Source of the DNA: CAVRZJ01 sp964594125
GTDB taxonomy: Bacteria; Acidobacteriota; Thermoanaerobaculia; Thermoanaerobaculales; Thermoanaerobaculaceae
Assembly (NCBI GenBank): GCA_964594125.1
Contig: CAZQLL010000001.1
Span: 174,392-238,391 of the forward strand
Direction: 5' to 3'
Length of the DNA: 64,000 nucleotides
Shown one piece after another: positions 49,137-58,092 of the stretch; within the stretch, counting starts at the first letter, position 1; each line of letters starts with the position of its first letter. Position numbers and translations under genes: made by a program. The notes under the pieces were generated by a model. The model saw only the letters and a program-made list of their open reading frames with translations, was not told the DNA's origin and did no database searches.

Positions 49137-50087
49137 CTAGCCGCGCGGCAGGTCGAACCGCATGCCGAGGCTCAGGCCCGTGCCCTCGAGGTGCTCGCGG
49201 ACCTCGGCCAGTGCCTTCTTCCCGAAATTCGTGATCCTGATGAGGTCGTCGTCGTTGCGCGACACGAGGTCCCGGACGGTGGCGATGCCGGCGTTACGCA
49301 GCATGTTCACGATGCGCCCGCCGAGGCCGAGCGTCTCGATCGGCTGGTCGAGCAGGTTGTCGCTCTTCGCCACGGTCGGCGTCGGCTCGTCGCCGGCGAC
49401 CGCCGCGAAGATCGGCAGGTGGTCGGCGATGAGGCGCGCCGCCTCGGCGACGGCGGCCGACGGCGAGATCGCGCCGTTGGTCCACACCTCGAGGATCAGC
49501 TTCTCGTAGTCGGTCGCCTGGCCGACGCGGGCCGGCTCGATGCGGAAGTTGGCCTTGCGCACCGGCGAGAACGCGGCGTCCAGGTAGATGAAGCCGACGC
49601 CGAGACTGCGCGAGTCGTGGTCCTCGACGGGCACGTAGCCGCGGCCGCGCTTGATCACCAGCTCGGCCTCGACAGTCCCCTCCTCGGAGAGCGTCGCCAG
49701 GTAGATGTCGGGGTCCACCACCGTGAGGTCGGAGGTCCCCTGGATCTTCGCCGAGGTGAGCACGCCCGCCTCGGAGGCCTTGAGCGTCGCCGTCAGCGTC
49801 TCCGCCCCCTGCAGGCGCAGCGGCACCCGCTTGAGGTTGAGGATGAAGTCGGTGACGTCCTCCATCACCCCCGGGATCGAGTCGTACTCGTGGTCGACGC
49901 CGGCGAAGCGGACCGCCGTGATCGCGCTGCCTTCCACCGAGGAGAGCAGGATCCGCCGCAGCGCGTTGCCGATCGTGACCCCCCACCCGCGCTCGAACGG
50001 CTGCGCGGTGAACAGGCCATACGTGGGCGTGCCGGACTCGGCGTCGAGCACGACCGCCTGCGGTCGATGCAGTTCGAGACCTCTCAT
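49137..50087 (-). CDS. rpoA: RNA polymerase alpha subunit
   Basis: 316 residues from the ATG with AGGAGG upstream. The N-terminal assembly domain has the alpha signature FERGWGVTIGNALRRILLSS near 30-50 and GVMEDVTDFILNLK. A linker near 225-240 leads to the C-terminal helix-hairpin-helix domain IETLGLGGRIVNMLRNAGI with DLIRITNFGKKALAEV, which contacts UP elements and activators. Usual size is ~330. Nine bp after rpsD, as in most alpha operons. Confidence 0.97.
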   Translation of the reverse strand: MRGLELHRPQAVVLDAESGTPTYGLFTAQPFERGWGVTIGNALRRILLSSVEGSAITAVRFAGVDHEYDSIPGVMEDVTDFILNLKRVPLRLQGAETLTATLKASEAGVLTSAKIQGTSDLTVVDPDIYLATLSEEGTVEAELVIKRGRGYVPVEDHDSRSLGVGFIYLDAAFSPVRKANFRIEPARVGQATDYEKLILEVWTNGAISPSAAVAEAARLIADHLPIFAAVAGDEPTPTVAKSDNLLDQPIETLGLGGRIVNMLRNAGIATVRDLVSRNDDDLIRITNFGKKALAEVREHLEGTGLSLGMRFDLPRG

Positions 50088-50096
50088 CACCACCTC

Positions 50097-50723
50097 CTAC
50101 CGCGAGTACAGCTCGACGATGAGCTGCTCCTGGATCGGCAGCCGGATGTCCTCGCGGGACGGCAGCGACAGCACCTTTCCGCGGTACCCCTCGGCGTCCA
50201 GCTCGAGCCACGGGGGCACGCCGCGGCCCTGGGCGGTGTCGAGCGCCTCGTTGACCAGCGTGTTGGCCCGCATCCCTTCCTTGAGGGTGATCTCCATGCT
50301 CGGCTTGACCTGGAATGACGGGATGTTGGTGGTCCGGCCGTTGACCTGAACATGGCCGTGCCGGACGAGCTGGCGCGCCTGCGACCGCGACGAGGCGAAC
50401 CCCAGCGAGTAGACGACGTTGTCGAGGCGCAGCTCGAGCAGCCGCAGCAGATTCTCGCCCGTGACGCCCTTGAGGCGCGACGCCTCCGCGAAGTAGCGCC
50501 GGAACTGTGCCTCGAGCACGCCGTAGACGCGGCGCACCTTCTGCTTCTCGCGGAGCTGCATGCCGTACGGCTGCAGCTTGTTCCTGCGCTTGCCGTGCTG
50601 CCCGGGAGCGTACGAGCGGCGCTCCACCGCGCACTTTTCCTTGAAGCAGCGCTCCCCCTTGAGGAAGAGCTTCATCCCCTCGCGGCGGCAAAGCCGACAC
50701 ACCGGCTCGTTTTGACGTGCCAC
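50097..50723 (-). CDS. rpsD: Ribosomal protein S4, zinc-binding form
   Basis: 208 residues. The N-terminus holds four Cys (9, 12, 26, 31: VCRLCRREG and ERCFKEKCA), the zinc-binding C+ version of S4. The S4 RNA-binding domain follows (RLDNVVYSLGFASSRSQARQLVRHGHV near 93-120). It initiates small-subunit assembly and in many bacteria represses its own operon. 18 bp after rpsK. Confidence 0.97.
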   Translation of the reverse strand: MARQNEPVCRLCRREGMKLFLKGERCFKEKCAVERRSYAPGQHGKRRNKLQPYGMQLREKQKVRRVYGVLEAQFRRYFAEASRLKGVTGENLLRLLELRLDNVVYSLGFASSRSQARQLVRHGHVQVNGRTTNIPSFQVKPSMEITLKEGMRANTLVNEALDTAQGRGVPPWLELDAEGYRGKVLSLPSREDIRLPIQEQLIVELYSR

Positions 50724-50741
50724 GGAATCCTCCTCGCTGCC

Positions 50742-51143
50742 CTACACCCGGCGCCGCTTGGGCGGCCGGCACCCGTTGTGCGGGATCGGCGTGACGTCCT
50801 GGATGCTCTTGATCTCGAGCCCGGTCGTGGCGAGCGCGCGGATCGCCGATTCGCGCCCCGCGCCCGGGCCCTTGATCTCGACGTCGACGGTGCGGACGCC
50901 GTGCTCCTGCGCCTGCTCGGCCGCGTTGCGCGCGGCGAGCTGCGCCGCGTACGGCGTGCCCTTGCGGGAGCCCTTGTAACCGATGCGGCCGGCCGAGCTC
51001 CAGCAGATCGTCGAGCCGCTCGCGTCCGCGAACGTGACGATGGTGTTGTTGAACGTCGCCTGGATATGGGCGACGGCGTGCGGCACGTTCTTGCGCTCGC
51101 GACGCCGGGCGCCCTTCTTTGCGGCCTTGGTTGCCTTTGCCAT
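50742..51143 (-). CDS. rpsK: Ribosomal protein S11
   Basis: 133 residues. NVPHAVAHIQATFNNTIVTFAD near 18-40 and the C-terminal DVTPIPHNGCRPPKRRRV tail identify S11. The first ~17 residues are a basic extension. It lines the mRNA exit platform of the small subunit. 18 bp after rpsM. Confidence 0.97.
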   Translation of the reverse strand: MAKATKAAKKGARRRERKNVPHAVAHIQATFNNTIVTFADASGSTICWSSAGRIGYKGSRKGTPYAAQLAARNAAEQAQEHGVRTVDVEIKGPGAGRESAIRALATTGLEIKSIQDVTPIPHNGCRPPKRRRV

Positions 51144-51161
51144 GCTCGTGCGCCCTCCCGG

Positions 51162-51545
51162 CTACTTCTTCGTGGCCTTCTTCTTCTTGGCCACGGTGGC
51201 ACGCCGCGGACCCTTGCGGGTGCGCGCGTTGGTGTGGGTGCGCTGCCCGCGCACCGGGAGGCCGCGCCGGTGGCGGACCCCGCGGTAGCAGCCGATCTCC
51301 ATCAGCCGCTTGATGTTCATCGCCACTTCCTTGCGCAGGTCGCCCTCCACCTTGACGTCGTCCTGGATGATCCTGGTGATGCGGCGGATCTCGTCCTCGG
51401 AGAGGTCCTTCACCCGCACCATCGGATCGACGCCGGCCTTCGCCAGCACCTTCTGGGCGGTGGGCCTGCCGACTCCATAGATGTAGGTGAGACCGATTTC
51501 GACGTGCTTCTGCTGGGGCAGATCGACTCCGACGATGCGTGCCAC
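51162..51545 (-). CDS. rpsM: Ribosomal protein S13
   Basis: 127 residues. MARIVGVDLPQQKHVEIGLT, YIYGVGRPTAQKVLAKAGVD and the C-terminal RHRRGLPVRGQRTHTNARTR are typical of S13, followed by a Lys-rich tail (KKKKATKK) that contacts P-site tRNA in homologs. 15 bp after rpmJ. Confidence 0.97.
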   Translation of the reverse strand: MARIVGVDLPQQKHVEIGLTYIYGVGRPTAQKVLAKAGVDPMVRVKDLSEDEIRRITRIIQDDVKVEGDLRKEVAMNIKRLMEIGCYRGVRHRRGLPVRGQRTHTNARTRKGPRRATVAKKKKATKK

Positions 51546-51560
51546 TTCGCTACCTCCCCG

Positions 51561-51674
51561 TCACCCTTGGCGCTGCTTGTGCTTGGGGTTCTCGCAGATC
51601 ACCCGCACGACCCCGCGCCGCACCACGATCTTGCACTTAGCACAGATCTTGCGAACCGACGAACGTACCTTCAT
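51561..51674 (-). CDS. rpmJ: Ribosomal protein L36, zinc form
   Basis: 37 residues, complete. Zinc ligands Cys11, Cys14, Cys27 and His32 are all present, so this is the C+ form. Its ATG has GAGAGGA nine bases upstream. 86 bp separate it from infA, the largest gap in the alpha half of the operon. Confidence 0.96.
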   Translation of the reverse strand: MKVRSSVRKICAKCKIVVRRGVVRVICENPKHKQRQG

Positions 51675-51760
51675 GACGTCCTCTCCTCGACAGCTCCGCA
51701 CCACCGACCGCCGGTCGCCCCTCGCACGCGCTCGGGACGACCTCGCCGCCCGCGGCGAGG

Positions 51761-51979
51761 TCACTTGTAGCGGTACACGATGCGGCCTCTCGTCAGGTCG
51801 TACGGCGAGAGCTCCACGAGCACCTTGTCGCCGGGGAGGATGCGGATGAAGTGCTTCCGCATCTTCCCCGAGATGTGAGCGAGCACCTCGTGCCCGTTCT
51901 CCAACTCCACCCGAAACACCGCGTTGGGCAGTGCCTCCACCACGGTGGCCATCACCTCGATGGCCTCCTCCTTCGCCAT
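51761..51979 (-). CDS. infA: Translation initiation factor IF-1
   Basis: 72 residues, the standard length: MAKEEAIEVMATVVEALPNA, then VLAHISGKMRKHFIRILPGD and VELSPYDLTRGRIVYRYK, the OB fold that occupies the A site during initiation. It begins eight bases after the map stop. The longer upstream frame lacks homology. Confidence 0.97.
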   Translation of the reverse strand: MAKEEAIEVMATVVEALPNAVFRVELENGHEVLAHISGKMRKHFIRILPGDKVLVELSPYDLTRGRIVYRYK

Positions 51980-51987
51980 ACGCTCCC

Positions 51988-52746
51988 CTACCTCCCGCCG
52001 TCCACCCCGAGAACCCACGGCCCGTTGGCTGTGACAGCCACGGAGTACTCGAAATGGGCAGCAAGCTTACCGTCTTCGGTGCGCGCCGTCCAGCCGTCGT
52101 CGTCGATCACGACTCCTGGCCGGCCGGCGTTGATCATCGGCTCGATGGCGAGGACGAGCCCGGGGCGCATCTCCGGTCCGCGCCCCGGGGGGCCGAAATT
52201 ATACACCTGCGGCTCCTCGTGGAGCGAGCGGCCGACGCCGTGGCCGACGAACTCCCTCACCACCGAGAACCCTGCGCTCTCCGCGTGCCGCTGCACGACG
52301 TCGCCGACGTCCGTGAGCCTCCGACCAGGACGGACCACGTCCACCGCGGCGTCGAGGCACTCCTTGGTCACTCGCATCAGCCGCTCGGCCTCGCCGTTCA
52401 CGTGGCCGACCGGCAGCGTGATCGCCGCATCCCCATAGAACCCATCGAGGAGGACGCCGCAGTCGACCGAGAGCACGTCGCCCTCGCGCAGGCGGCAGTC
52501 CCGCGACGGGATCCCGTGCACGATGACGTCGTTCACCGACGTGCACAGGGTGGCCGGATAGCCGCGATACCCCTTGAACGCCGGGACCGCGCCGCGCTCC
52601 CGGATATGCCGCTCCGCGAGCTCGTCGAGCTCGGCGGTCGAGACCCCGGGCCGGGCGGCCTCGCCGACCAGCCGCAGCACCTCGTGCACCAGGGCGTTGG
52701 CCTGGTCCATGAGGCGCAGCTCGTCGGGGGTCTTGAGGACGATCAC
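51988..52746 (-). CDS. map: Type I methionine aminopeptidase
   Basis: 252 residues from GTG. Metal ligands are visible: Asp in LSVDCGVLLDGFYGDAAI (two Asp), His in EFVGHGVGRSLHEEP, Glu in GLVLAIEPM and the final Glu in WTARTEDGKLAAHFE. VNDVIVHGIPS carries the substrate His. Removes initiator Met from nascent chains. The GTG overlaps the adk stop (GTGA). Confidence 0.96.
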   Translation of the reverse strand: MIVLKTPDELRLMDQANALVHEVLRLVGEAARPGVSTAELDELAERHIRERGAVPAFKGYRGYPATLCTSVNDVIVHGIPSRDCRLREGDVLSVDCGVLLDGFYGDAAITLPVGHVNGEAERLMRVTKECLDAAVDVVRPGRRLTDVGDVVQRHAESAGFSVVREFVGHGVGRSLHEEPQVYNFGPPGRGPEMRPGLVLAIEPMINAGRPGVVIDDDGWTARTEDGKLAAHFEYSVAVTANGPWVLGVDGGR

Positions 52747-53411
52747 GCGCGCTTCCTCCGCATGGCATCGCGCACCCGCGCGTACACCTCGTCGGGAGCG
52801 CCGCAGCCGTCGACCTGCCGCAGCACGCCGCGCGAGCGGTACAGCTCGAGCAACGGCTCTGTGCGCTGACGGTAGACGCGCAGGCGCTCGCGCGCGATGT
52901 CCGCGCGGTCGTCGTCACGCTGGAGCAGCGCCCCGCCGCAGGCGTCGCAGCGGCCGGCGGTCGCCGGCGGCGCGCTCGTGAGGTGGTACACCGCGCCGCA
53001 CACCGGGCACGCCAGCCGGCCGGCGAGCCGGGCGAGCAGCTCGGAGTCGGGCACCTCGAGGTAGATCGCAACGTCGACGCGCCGGTTGAGCTCGGCGAGC
53101 AGCCCGTCGAGCAGCATCGCCTGCTGCTCGGTGCGGGGGTACCCGTCGTAGGCGCAGCCGCCGATCCCCTGCTGCGAGTGGAGGTGTCCGAGGAGGATGC
53201 GCGCCATCACGTGGTCCGGCACGAGATCGCCGTCGTTCAGCCACGCGCGGACCAGCAGCCCGAGCTCGGTACCCTTCTCGACCTCCTCCCACAGCATGTC
53301 GCCGGTGGAGAGGCGGAGCAGCCCGTAGTCGAGCGCCAGGCGCTGCGCCTGCGTGCCCTTGCCGGCGCCCGGAGGGCCGAGGAGAACGACGTCGAGGGCG
53401 CGCGAGACCAT
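52743..53411 (-). CDS. adk: Adenylate kinase with zinc-type lid
   Basis: 222 residues. P-loop LLGPPGAGKGTQAQRL (10-25), NMP-binding LSTGDMLWEEVEKG, and DGYPRTEQQAMLLD where most Adk have GFPRT. The lid holds four Cys (CPVCGAVYHL and GRCDACGG) as a structural zinc site. Interconverts AMP, ADP and ATP. Four bp after secY; couples to map through a GTGA overlap. Confidence 0.95.
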   Translation of the reverse strand: MVSRALDVVLLGPPGAGKGTQAQRLALDYGLLRLSTGDMLWEEVEKGTELGLLVRAWLNDGDLVPDHVMARILLGHLHSQQGIGGCAYDGYPRTEQQAMLLDGLLAELNRRVDVAIYLEVPDSELLARLAGRLACPVCGAVYHLTSAPPATAGRCDACGGALLQRDDDRADIARERLRVYRQRTEPLLELYRSRGVLRQVDGCGAPDEVYARVRDAMRRKRA

Positions 53412-53415
53412 GGCG

Positions 53416-54798
53416 TCAGCCCCTCCGTCCCCGGATGCGCCGCCCCTTGACGAACCCGTCGTAGTGACGCATCACCATCTGCGCCTCGATCTGCTGCACG
53501 GTGTCCATGGCGACGCCCACGACGATCAGCAGCGAGGTGCCGCCGAAGTAGAACTTGACGTTGAGGCCCTCGGTGAACCAGCGCGGCAGGAAAGCGTCGA
53601 GCGCACCGCCGATGAACGGGATCGGCGCCACCTTGAACCCGGTGATCAGGATCTCGGGGAGGATCGCCACCAGCGCCAGGTAGATGGCGCCCACCAGCGT
53701 GATGCGCGTCAGCACGTTGTCGACGAAGTCCGCGGTGCGCTGCCCCGGCCGGATGCCCGGGATGAACCCGCCGTACTTGCGCATGTTCTCGGCGGTATCC
53801 TGCGGGTTGAAGATGATCGAGGTGTAGAAGTAGCAGAAGAAGATGATCGACACGAAATAGACGAGGTTGTAGAGCGGCTCGCCCCACCCCATTGCCGCCG
53901 CCACCTTCTTGACGAACGGGATGTTGACGGTGGCGCCGATCGTCTGCACGAACGAGAGAATCGAGGCCGCGAAGATCACCGGGATCACGCCGCCGGTGTT
54001 CAGCCGCAGCGGCAGGTAGGTGCTCTGGCCGCCGTAGACGCGCCGGCCGACCACGCGCTTTGCGTACTGCACCGGGATTCTCCGCTGTGCCCGTTCCATG
54101 AGGATGATCGCCCCGACGACCGCGACGGCGAAGACCACGAACAGGATGAGCGTGATGATCGACATGGCGCCGGTGCGGATGTCCTCGAAGGTGTTGAGGA
54201 TACCTCCCGGAAGACCGACCACGATGCCGGCGAAGATGATCAGCGAGATGCCGTTGCCGACGCCGCGCTCGGTGATCTGCTCGCCCAGCCACATGACGAA
54301 CGCAGTTCCCGTCGTCAGCGTGAGGATGGCGACGAAACGGAACCCCCAGCCGGCGGCCGGGACCAGCGGCGCGCCGCCCGGAGCGGTCGCCTTCTCGAGG
54401 AAGAAGGAGATGCCGAGCGCCTGCACGACCGAGATCACCACGGTCCCGTAGCGGGTCCACTGGGTGATCTTCTTGCGGCCCATCTCGCCTTCCTTCGAGA
54501 GCTTCTCGAGGTAGGGCCAGACGACCGTGAGGAGCTGGAGGATGATCGACGCGGAAATGTAGGGCATGATGCCGAGGGCGAAGATCGCCATGCGCTCGAG
54601 GGCGCCGCCCGAGAACAGGTTCATGATTCCCAGCACCGTCCCCTTGGCCTGGTCGTAGAACTCGGCCAGGGCAATGGGATCGACGCCCGGCACGGGGAGG
54701 AACGAGCCGAGACGGTAGATCGCCAGCAGCCCGAAGGTGAACAGCACCCGCTTGCGCAGCTCGGGGATCGCGAAGATGTTCCGCAGGCTCTCGATCAT
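53416..54798 (-). CDS. secY: Protein translocase channel SecY
   Basis: 460 residues, ten predicted transmembrane helices. Family landmarks: IYRLGSFLPVPGVDP near 27, the plug-region GGALERMAIFALGIMPYISAS near 63-83, QLLTVVWPYLEKLSKEGEMG, and the cytosolic loop GGFIPGIRPGQRTADF near 350. Forms the inner-membrane export pore with SecE and SecG. The ATG overlaps the rplO stop (ATGA). Confidence 0.97.
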   Translation of the reverse strand: MIESLRNIFAIPELRKRVLFTFGLLAIYRLGSFLPVPGVDPIALAEFYDQAKGTVLGIMNLFSGGALERMAIFALGIMPYISASIILQLLTVVWPYLEKLSKEGEMGRKKITQWTRYGTVVISVVQALGISFFLEKATAPGGAPLVPAAGWGFRFVAILTLTTGTAFVMWLGEQITERGVGNGISLIIFAGIVVGLPGGILNTFEDIRTGAMSIITLILFVVFAVAVVGAIILMERAQRRIPVQYAKRVVGRRVYGGQSTYLPLRLNTGGVIPVIFAASILSFVQTIGATVNIPFVKKVAAAMGWGEPLYNLVYFVSIIFFCYFYTSIIFNPQDTAENMRKYGGFIPGIRPGQRTADFVDNVLTRITLVGAIYLALVAILPEILITGFKVAPIPFIGGALDAFLPRWFTEGLNVKFYFGGTSLLIVVGVAMDTVQQIEAQMVMRHYDGFVKGRRIRGRRG

Positions 54799-55241
54799 CG
54801 GCCGATGACCTCGCAGCGGCCGCCCGCCGCTTCGATGACGTCCTGCGCCTTCTTCGAGAACGCATGCGCCTTGACCACGAGCTTCCGCTTCAGCGCGCCG
54901 TCGCCGAGGATCTTGACGCCGTCGCCGAGCCGCGAGACGACGCGCTCGGCGAGCAGCAGATCGGGCGTCACCTCGCTGCCGGCGGGGAAGCGATCGAGCT
55001 GGCCGACGTTCACGATCACGAGCTCGCGGCGAAAGATGTTGGTGAAGCCGCGCTTCGGGACGCGCCGCACGAGCGGCATCTGGCCGCCCTCGAAGTTGCG
55101 CCGCTGCTTGGTGCCCGAGCGCGAGCCGGCGCCCTTGTGGCCGCGTCCGGCGGTCTTTCCGTTGCCCGAGCCGGGCCCGCGGCCGACCCGCTTGCGGTCC
55201 TTGCGCGACCCCGATCGGGGAGTGAGGGTGTGCAGTTCCAT
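54795..55241 (-). CDS. rplO: Ribosomal protein L15
   Basis: 148 residues. MELHTLTPRSGSRKDRKRVG and the glycine-rich RGPGSGNGKTAGRGHKGAGS N-terminus are typical, followed by FEGGQMPLVRRVPKRGFTN. Three bp after rpmD; stop overlaps the secY start. Confidence 0.97.
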   Translation of the reverse strand: MELHTLTPRSGSRKDRKRVGRGPGSGNGKTAGRGHKGAGSRSGTKQRRNFEGGQMPLVRRVPKRGFTNIFRRELVIVNVGQLDRFPAGSEVTPDLLLAERVVSRLGDGVKILGDGALKRKLVVKAHAFSKKAQDVIEAAGGRCEVIGR

Positions 55242-55244
55242 GGC

Positions 55245-55460
55245 TTACTCCGGCGTGACTTCTTCGCAGCGGACGATGTGCGCCACCTTGGCGACCATGC
55301 CGCGCGTGTAACCGTTGTCCGGGAGCACGACCGACGACCCGATGCGCCCGAGCCCCAGCCCGTCGGTGAGCACCTTCTTCACCCGCTCCTGGTTGCAGAT
55401 CATGCTGCGCACCTGCGTGATGCGCAGCGACGCCTTCGCCGCCTTGCGCTTGGTGGTCAT
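55245..55460 (-). CDS. rpmD: Ribosomal protein L30
   Basis: 71 residues, slightly longer than the ~60-residue norm. ASLRITQVRSMICNQERVKK and LGLGRIGSSVVLPDNGYTRG identify L30. The ATG overlaps the rpsE stop (ATGA). Confidence 0.95.
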   Translation of the reverse strand: MTTKRKAAKASLRITQVRSMICNQERVKKVLTDGLGLGRIGSSVVLPDNGYTRGMVAKVAHIVRCEEVTPE

Positions 55461-55993
55461 ACCTCAACCTCCGGCAACGGTCCGGACGCCGGCTCGGCCT
55501 CGTCCGCGACCTCGGTCGCCTCGCCGGCGCGCCGCAGCTTCGCGGCCTCGTCGCGGGTCGTGAGCTGCTCGAGCGCGGCGAACGTCGCCCGCACCAGGTT
55601 GTGCGGGTTGGTGGTGCCGATCGACTTGGTGAGGATGTCGCCGATCCCCGCCGCCTCGGCGATCGCGCGCACCGCCCCACCGGCGATCACGCCGGTGCCC
55701 GGCGACGCCGGACGCAGCAGCACGCGGCCCGCGCCGAAGCGGCCGAGCACCTCGTGCGGGATCGTCGTGCCGTCGCGACGGATGCTCACCATGGCGCGCC
55801 GGGCGGCGTCGGTCCCCTTGCGGATCGCCTGGGGCACCTCGCGCGCCTTGCCGCTGCCGAAGCCGACCTTGCCGTTCCCGTCGCCCACCACCACGAGGGC
55901 GGAGAACGAGAAGTTCTTGCCGCCCTTCACGACCTTGGTGACGCGGTTGATGTTGACGACGTGATCGATGAACTGGGAGTCGCGATCGCTCAT
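55457..55993 (-). CDS. rpsE: Ribosomal protein S5
   Basis: 178 residues. Double-stranded-RNA-binding-like N-terminal domain with VNINRVTKVVKGGKNFSFSA and GDGNGKVGFGSGKAREVP, then GTGVIAGGAVRAIAEAAGI. Acidic C-terminal tail (DEAEPASGPLPEVEV). Required for decoding fidelity. Ten bp after rplR. Confidence 0.97.
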   Translation of the reverse strand: MSDRDSQFIDHVVNINRVTKVVKGGKNFSFSALVVVGDGNGKVGFGSGKAREVPQAIRKGTDAARRAMVSIRRDGTTIPHEVLGRFGAGRVLLRPASPGTGVIAGGAVRAIAEAAGIGDILTKSIGTTNPHNLVRATFAALEQLTTRDEAAKLRRAGEATEVADEAEPASGPLPEVEV

Positions 55994-56003
55994 CTTCGTT
56001 CCC

Positions 56004-56372
56004 CTAGAACTGCAGGCCCGCCTTGCGGGCCGCGTCCGCCAGCTCCTTCACCACCCCGTGGTAGCGGAAGCCGGCGCGGTCGAAGACGACCGCGGTCAGT
56101 CCCTTTTCCTGGGCGCGCGCCGCGATCAGGGTGCCGATCGCGCGGCCGGCGGCCTTGTTGCCGCCGTGCTTGAGGCCCTCGCGCACGCCGCTCTCGACGG
56201 TCGAAGCCGACGCCAGGGTCACGCCCCTGGTATCGTCGACGACCTGCGCGTAGACGTGGTTCAGCGAGCGGAACACCACGAGACGCGGCCGCTCCGGGGT
56301 GCCGGAGATGCGCCGGCGCACCCGCATGTGGATCCGCTGCCGGACTATCCGCCTGTCCTTCCTCTGTGCCAT
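56004..56372 (-). CDS. rplR: Ribosomal protein L18
   Basis: 122 residues. RIHMRVRRRISGTPERPRLV and FRSLNHVYAQVVDD plus the C-terminal VVFDRAGFRYHGVVKELADA define L18, a 5S rRNA-binding protein. Four bp after rplF. Confidence 0.97.
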   Translation of the reverse strand: MAQRKDRRIVRQRIHMRVRRRISGTPERPRLVVFRSLNHVYAQVVDDTRGVTLASASTVESGVREGLKHGGNKAAGRAIGTLIAARAQEKGLTAVVFDRAGFRYHGVVKELADAARKAGLQF

Positions 56373-56376
56373 GACC

Positions 56377-56919
56377 CTACGCTCCCGACTTGCCGGCCTT
56401 GAGCTTCAAGACCTCGTCCGAGTACTTCACACCCTTGCCCTTGTACGGGTCCGGCGGCCGGAGGGCGCGGATCTCGGCCGCGACCTGCCCCACCTTCTGC
56501 CGGTCGATCCCGGTGATCGTCAGCCGGTTGGCCTTCGCCTCGTACGTCACGGCGACGCCCTCGGGCAGCGTGTACGCCACCGGGTGCGAGAACCCGAGGT
56601 AGAGCGCCAGCTCCTGCGGGCTCTTGAGCTCGGCCTTGAAGCCGACGCCGACGATGTCGAGCTCCCGCTTGAAGCCCTCGGTGACGCCGGTGACGGCGTT
56701 GGCGAGCAGCGCGCGGGTGAGGCCGTGGAGCGCCCGCTTCTCGCGCTCGTCGCCGTCGCGCGTCACGACCACCTGCTCGCCCTCGAGGGCGACCGAGATG
56801 CCGCCCGGGACCGGCTGCAGCAGGGCGCCTTTGGGGCCCTTCACCTGCACCACGCCGTTCCCGACGTGCACTTGCACGCCCTTGGGGACCGGAATGGGGT
56901 TCTTACCGATGCGAGACAT
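56377..56919 (-). CDS. rplF: Ribosomal protein L6
   Basis: 180 residues. MSRIGKNPIPVPKGVQVHVG, then VQVKGPKGALLQ; the second domain has the signature PDPYKGKGVKYSDEVLKLKA near the C-terminus. Nine bp after rpsH. Confidence 0.97.
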   Translation of the reverse strand: MSRIGKNPIPVPKGVQVHVGNGVVQVKGPKGALLQPVPGGISVALEGEQVVVTRDGDEREKRALHGLTRALLANAVTGVTEGFKRELDIVGVGFKAELKSPQELALYLGFSHPVAYTLPEGVAVTYEAKANRLTITGIDRQKVGQVAAEIRALRPPDPYKGKGVKYSDEVLKLKAGKSGA

Positions 56920-56928
56920 GGCTCCTCC

Positions 56929-57327
56929 CTACCAGACCCGGCACATGACCTCGCCGCCCACGCGCTGCTCGCGAGCCTTGGCGTCGGTCAGGAGGCCCTT
57001 GGAGGTCGAGATGATGGCGACGCCGATGCCGCCGCGCACGGTCGGCAGGTCGTCGACGCCGCGGTACACGCGCAGCCCGGGGCGGGAGATCCGCTCGAGA
57101 CCGTGGATCGCCGGCTCGCCGTCCGACGAGTAGCGGAGGTACAGGCGGATGGTGCCGCCGGGGCCCTCCTCGAGCACCTTGAACGAGCGGATGAAGCCCT
57201 CCTCCTGGAGGATCTTGGCGAGCTCGAGCTTGAGGCGCGAGGCCGGCACGTCGCAGCGGTCCTTGCCCACGCGCGCGGCGTTGCGGATGTGCGTCAGCAG
57301 ATCGGCGATGGGGTCGGTCATGGTCAT
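56929..57327 (-). CDS. rpsH: Ribosomal protein S8
   Basis: 132 residues. MTDPIADLLTHIRNAARVGK and the C-terminal GGIGVAIISTSKGLLTDAKA identify S8, which binds helix 21 of 16S rRNA and in E. coli represses the spc operon. An upstream in-frame ATG (57327) was kept; ATG 57321 would give the common MTDP start. Ten bp after rpsZ. Confidence 0.96.
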   Translation of the reverse strand: MTMTDPIADLLTHIRNAARVGKDRCDVPASRLKLELAKILQEEGFIRSFKVLEEGPGGTIRLYLRYSSDGEPAIHGLERISRPGLRVYRGVDDLPTVRGGIGVAIISTSKGLLTDAKAREQRVGGEVMCRVW

Positions 57328-57337
57328 CTCGCACCCC

Positions 57338-57523
57338 CTACCAGCTCGCCTTGGTCACGCCCGGGAGGTACCCCTCGAGCGCGAGCTTGCGGAAGCAGAG
57401 CCGGCACAGCTCGAACTTGCGGATGTAGGCGCGCGGGCGGCCGCACTGCTTGCAGCGGTTGCGGTGCCGGATCTTGAACTTCGGCGGCCGGAGCGACTTG
57501 GCGACGTGACAGGTTCGGGCCAC
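57338..57523 (-). CDS. rpsZ: Ribosomal protein S14 type Z
   Basis: 61 residues from GTG. The four zinc Cys are in RCKQCGRPRAY and ELCRLCFRKLA, marking the short zinc-dependent S14 rather than the ~100-residue C-less form. Ends GYLPGVTKASW as usual. 12 bp after rplE. Confidence 0.97.
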   Translation of the reverse strand: MARTCHVAKSLRPPKFKIRHRNRCKQCGRPRAYIRKFELCRLCFRKLALEGYLPGVTKASW

Positions 57524-57535
57524 AGCGTCCTCCCA

Positions 57536-58078
57536 CTAACTCTTCGCGAACGGGAAGCCCATCTCCTGCAGCAGGAAACGGGCCTGGTCGTCCGTCCGGG
57601 CGGTAGTCACCACAGTGATGTTCATACCCTTGGGGTGCTCCACCTTGGTGTAGTCGATCTCCGGAAAGATGAGGTGGTCGCGGATTCCCATCGTGTAGTT
57701 GCCGCGACCGTCGAACCCCTTCGCCGAAAGACCGCGGAAATCTCGGACGCGGGGCAGCGCAATGTTGATCAGGCGGTCGAGGAACTCGAACATGCGGTCG
57801 CGGCGGAGCGTCACCGAGCAGCCGATCTGCTGCCCGGCGCGCAACTTGAACTGCGCGATCGAGACGCGCGCCTTGCGGACCACGGGCTTCTGGCCGGTGA
57901 TCGCCGTGAGCTCGTCGACCGCGGCATCGAGCAGCTTGGGCGTGCGCGCCGCCTCGCCGAGGCCGATGTTGCACACGACCTTCTCGATGCGCGGGACCGC
58001 CATCGGGTTCGTAATACCGAACTCCTTCTTGAGTTTCGGCGACACTTCCTTTTCGTACTTCTCCTTCAGCCGCGCCAT
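57536..58078 (-). CDS. rplE: Ribosomal protein L5
   Basis: 180 residues. NPMAVPRIEKVVCNIGLGEA near 23-42, ITGQKPVVRKARVSIAQFKL near 70-90 and the C-terminal MNITVVTTARTDDQARFLLQ are diagnostic. Binds 5S rRNA. 14 bp after rplX. Confidence 0.97.
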   Translation of the reverse strand: MARLKEKYEKEVSPKLKKEFGITNPMAVPRIEKVVCNIGLGEAARTPKLLDAAVDELTAITGQKPVVRKARVSIAQFKLRAGQQIGCSVTLRRDRMFEFLDRLINIALPRVRDFRGLSAKGFDGRGNYTMGIRDHLIFPEIDYTKVEHPKGMNITVVTTARTDDQARFLLQEMGFPFAKS

Positions 58079-58092
58079 CTCTCACCCTCTCT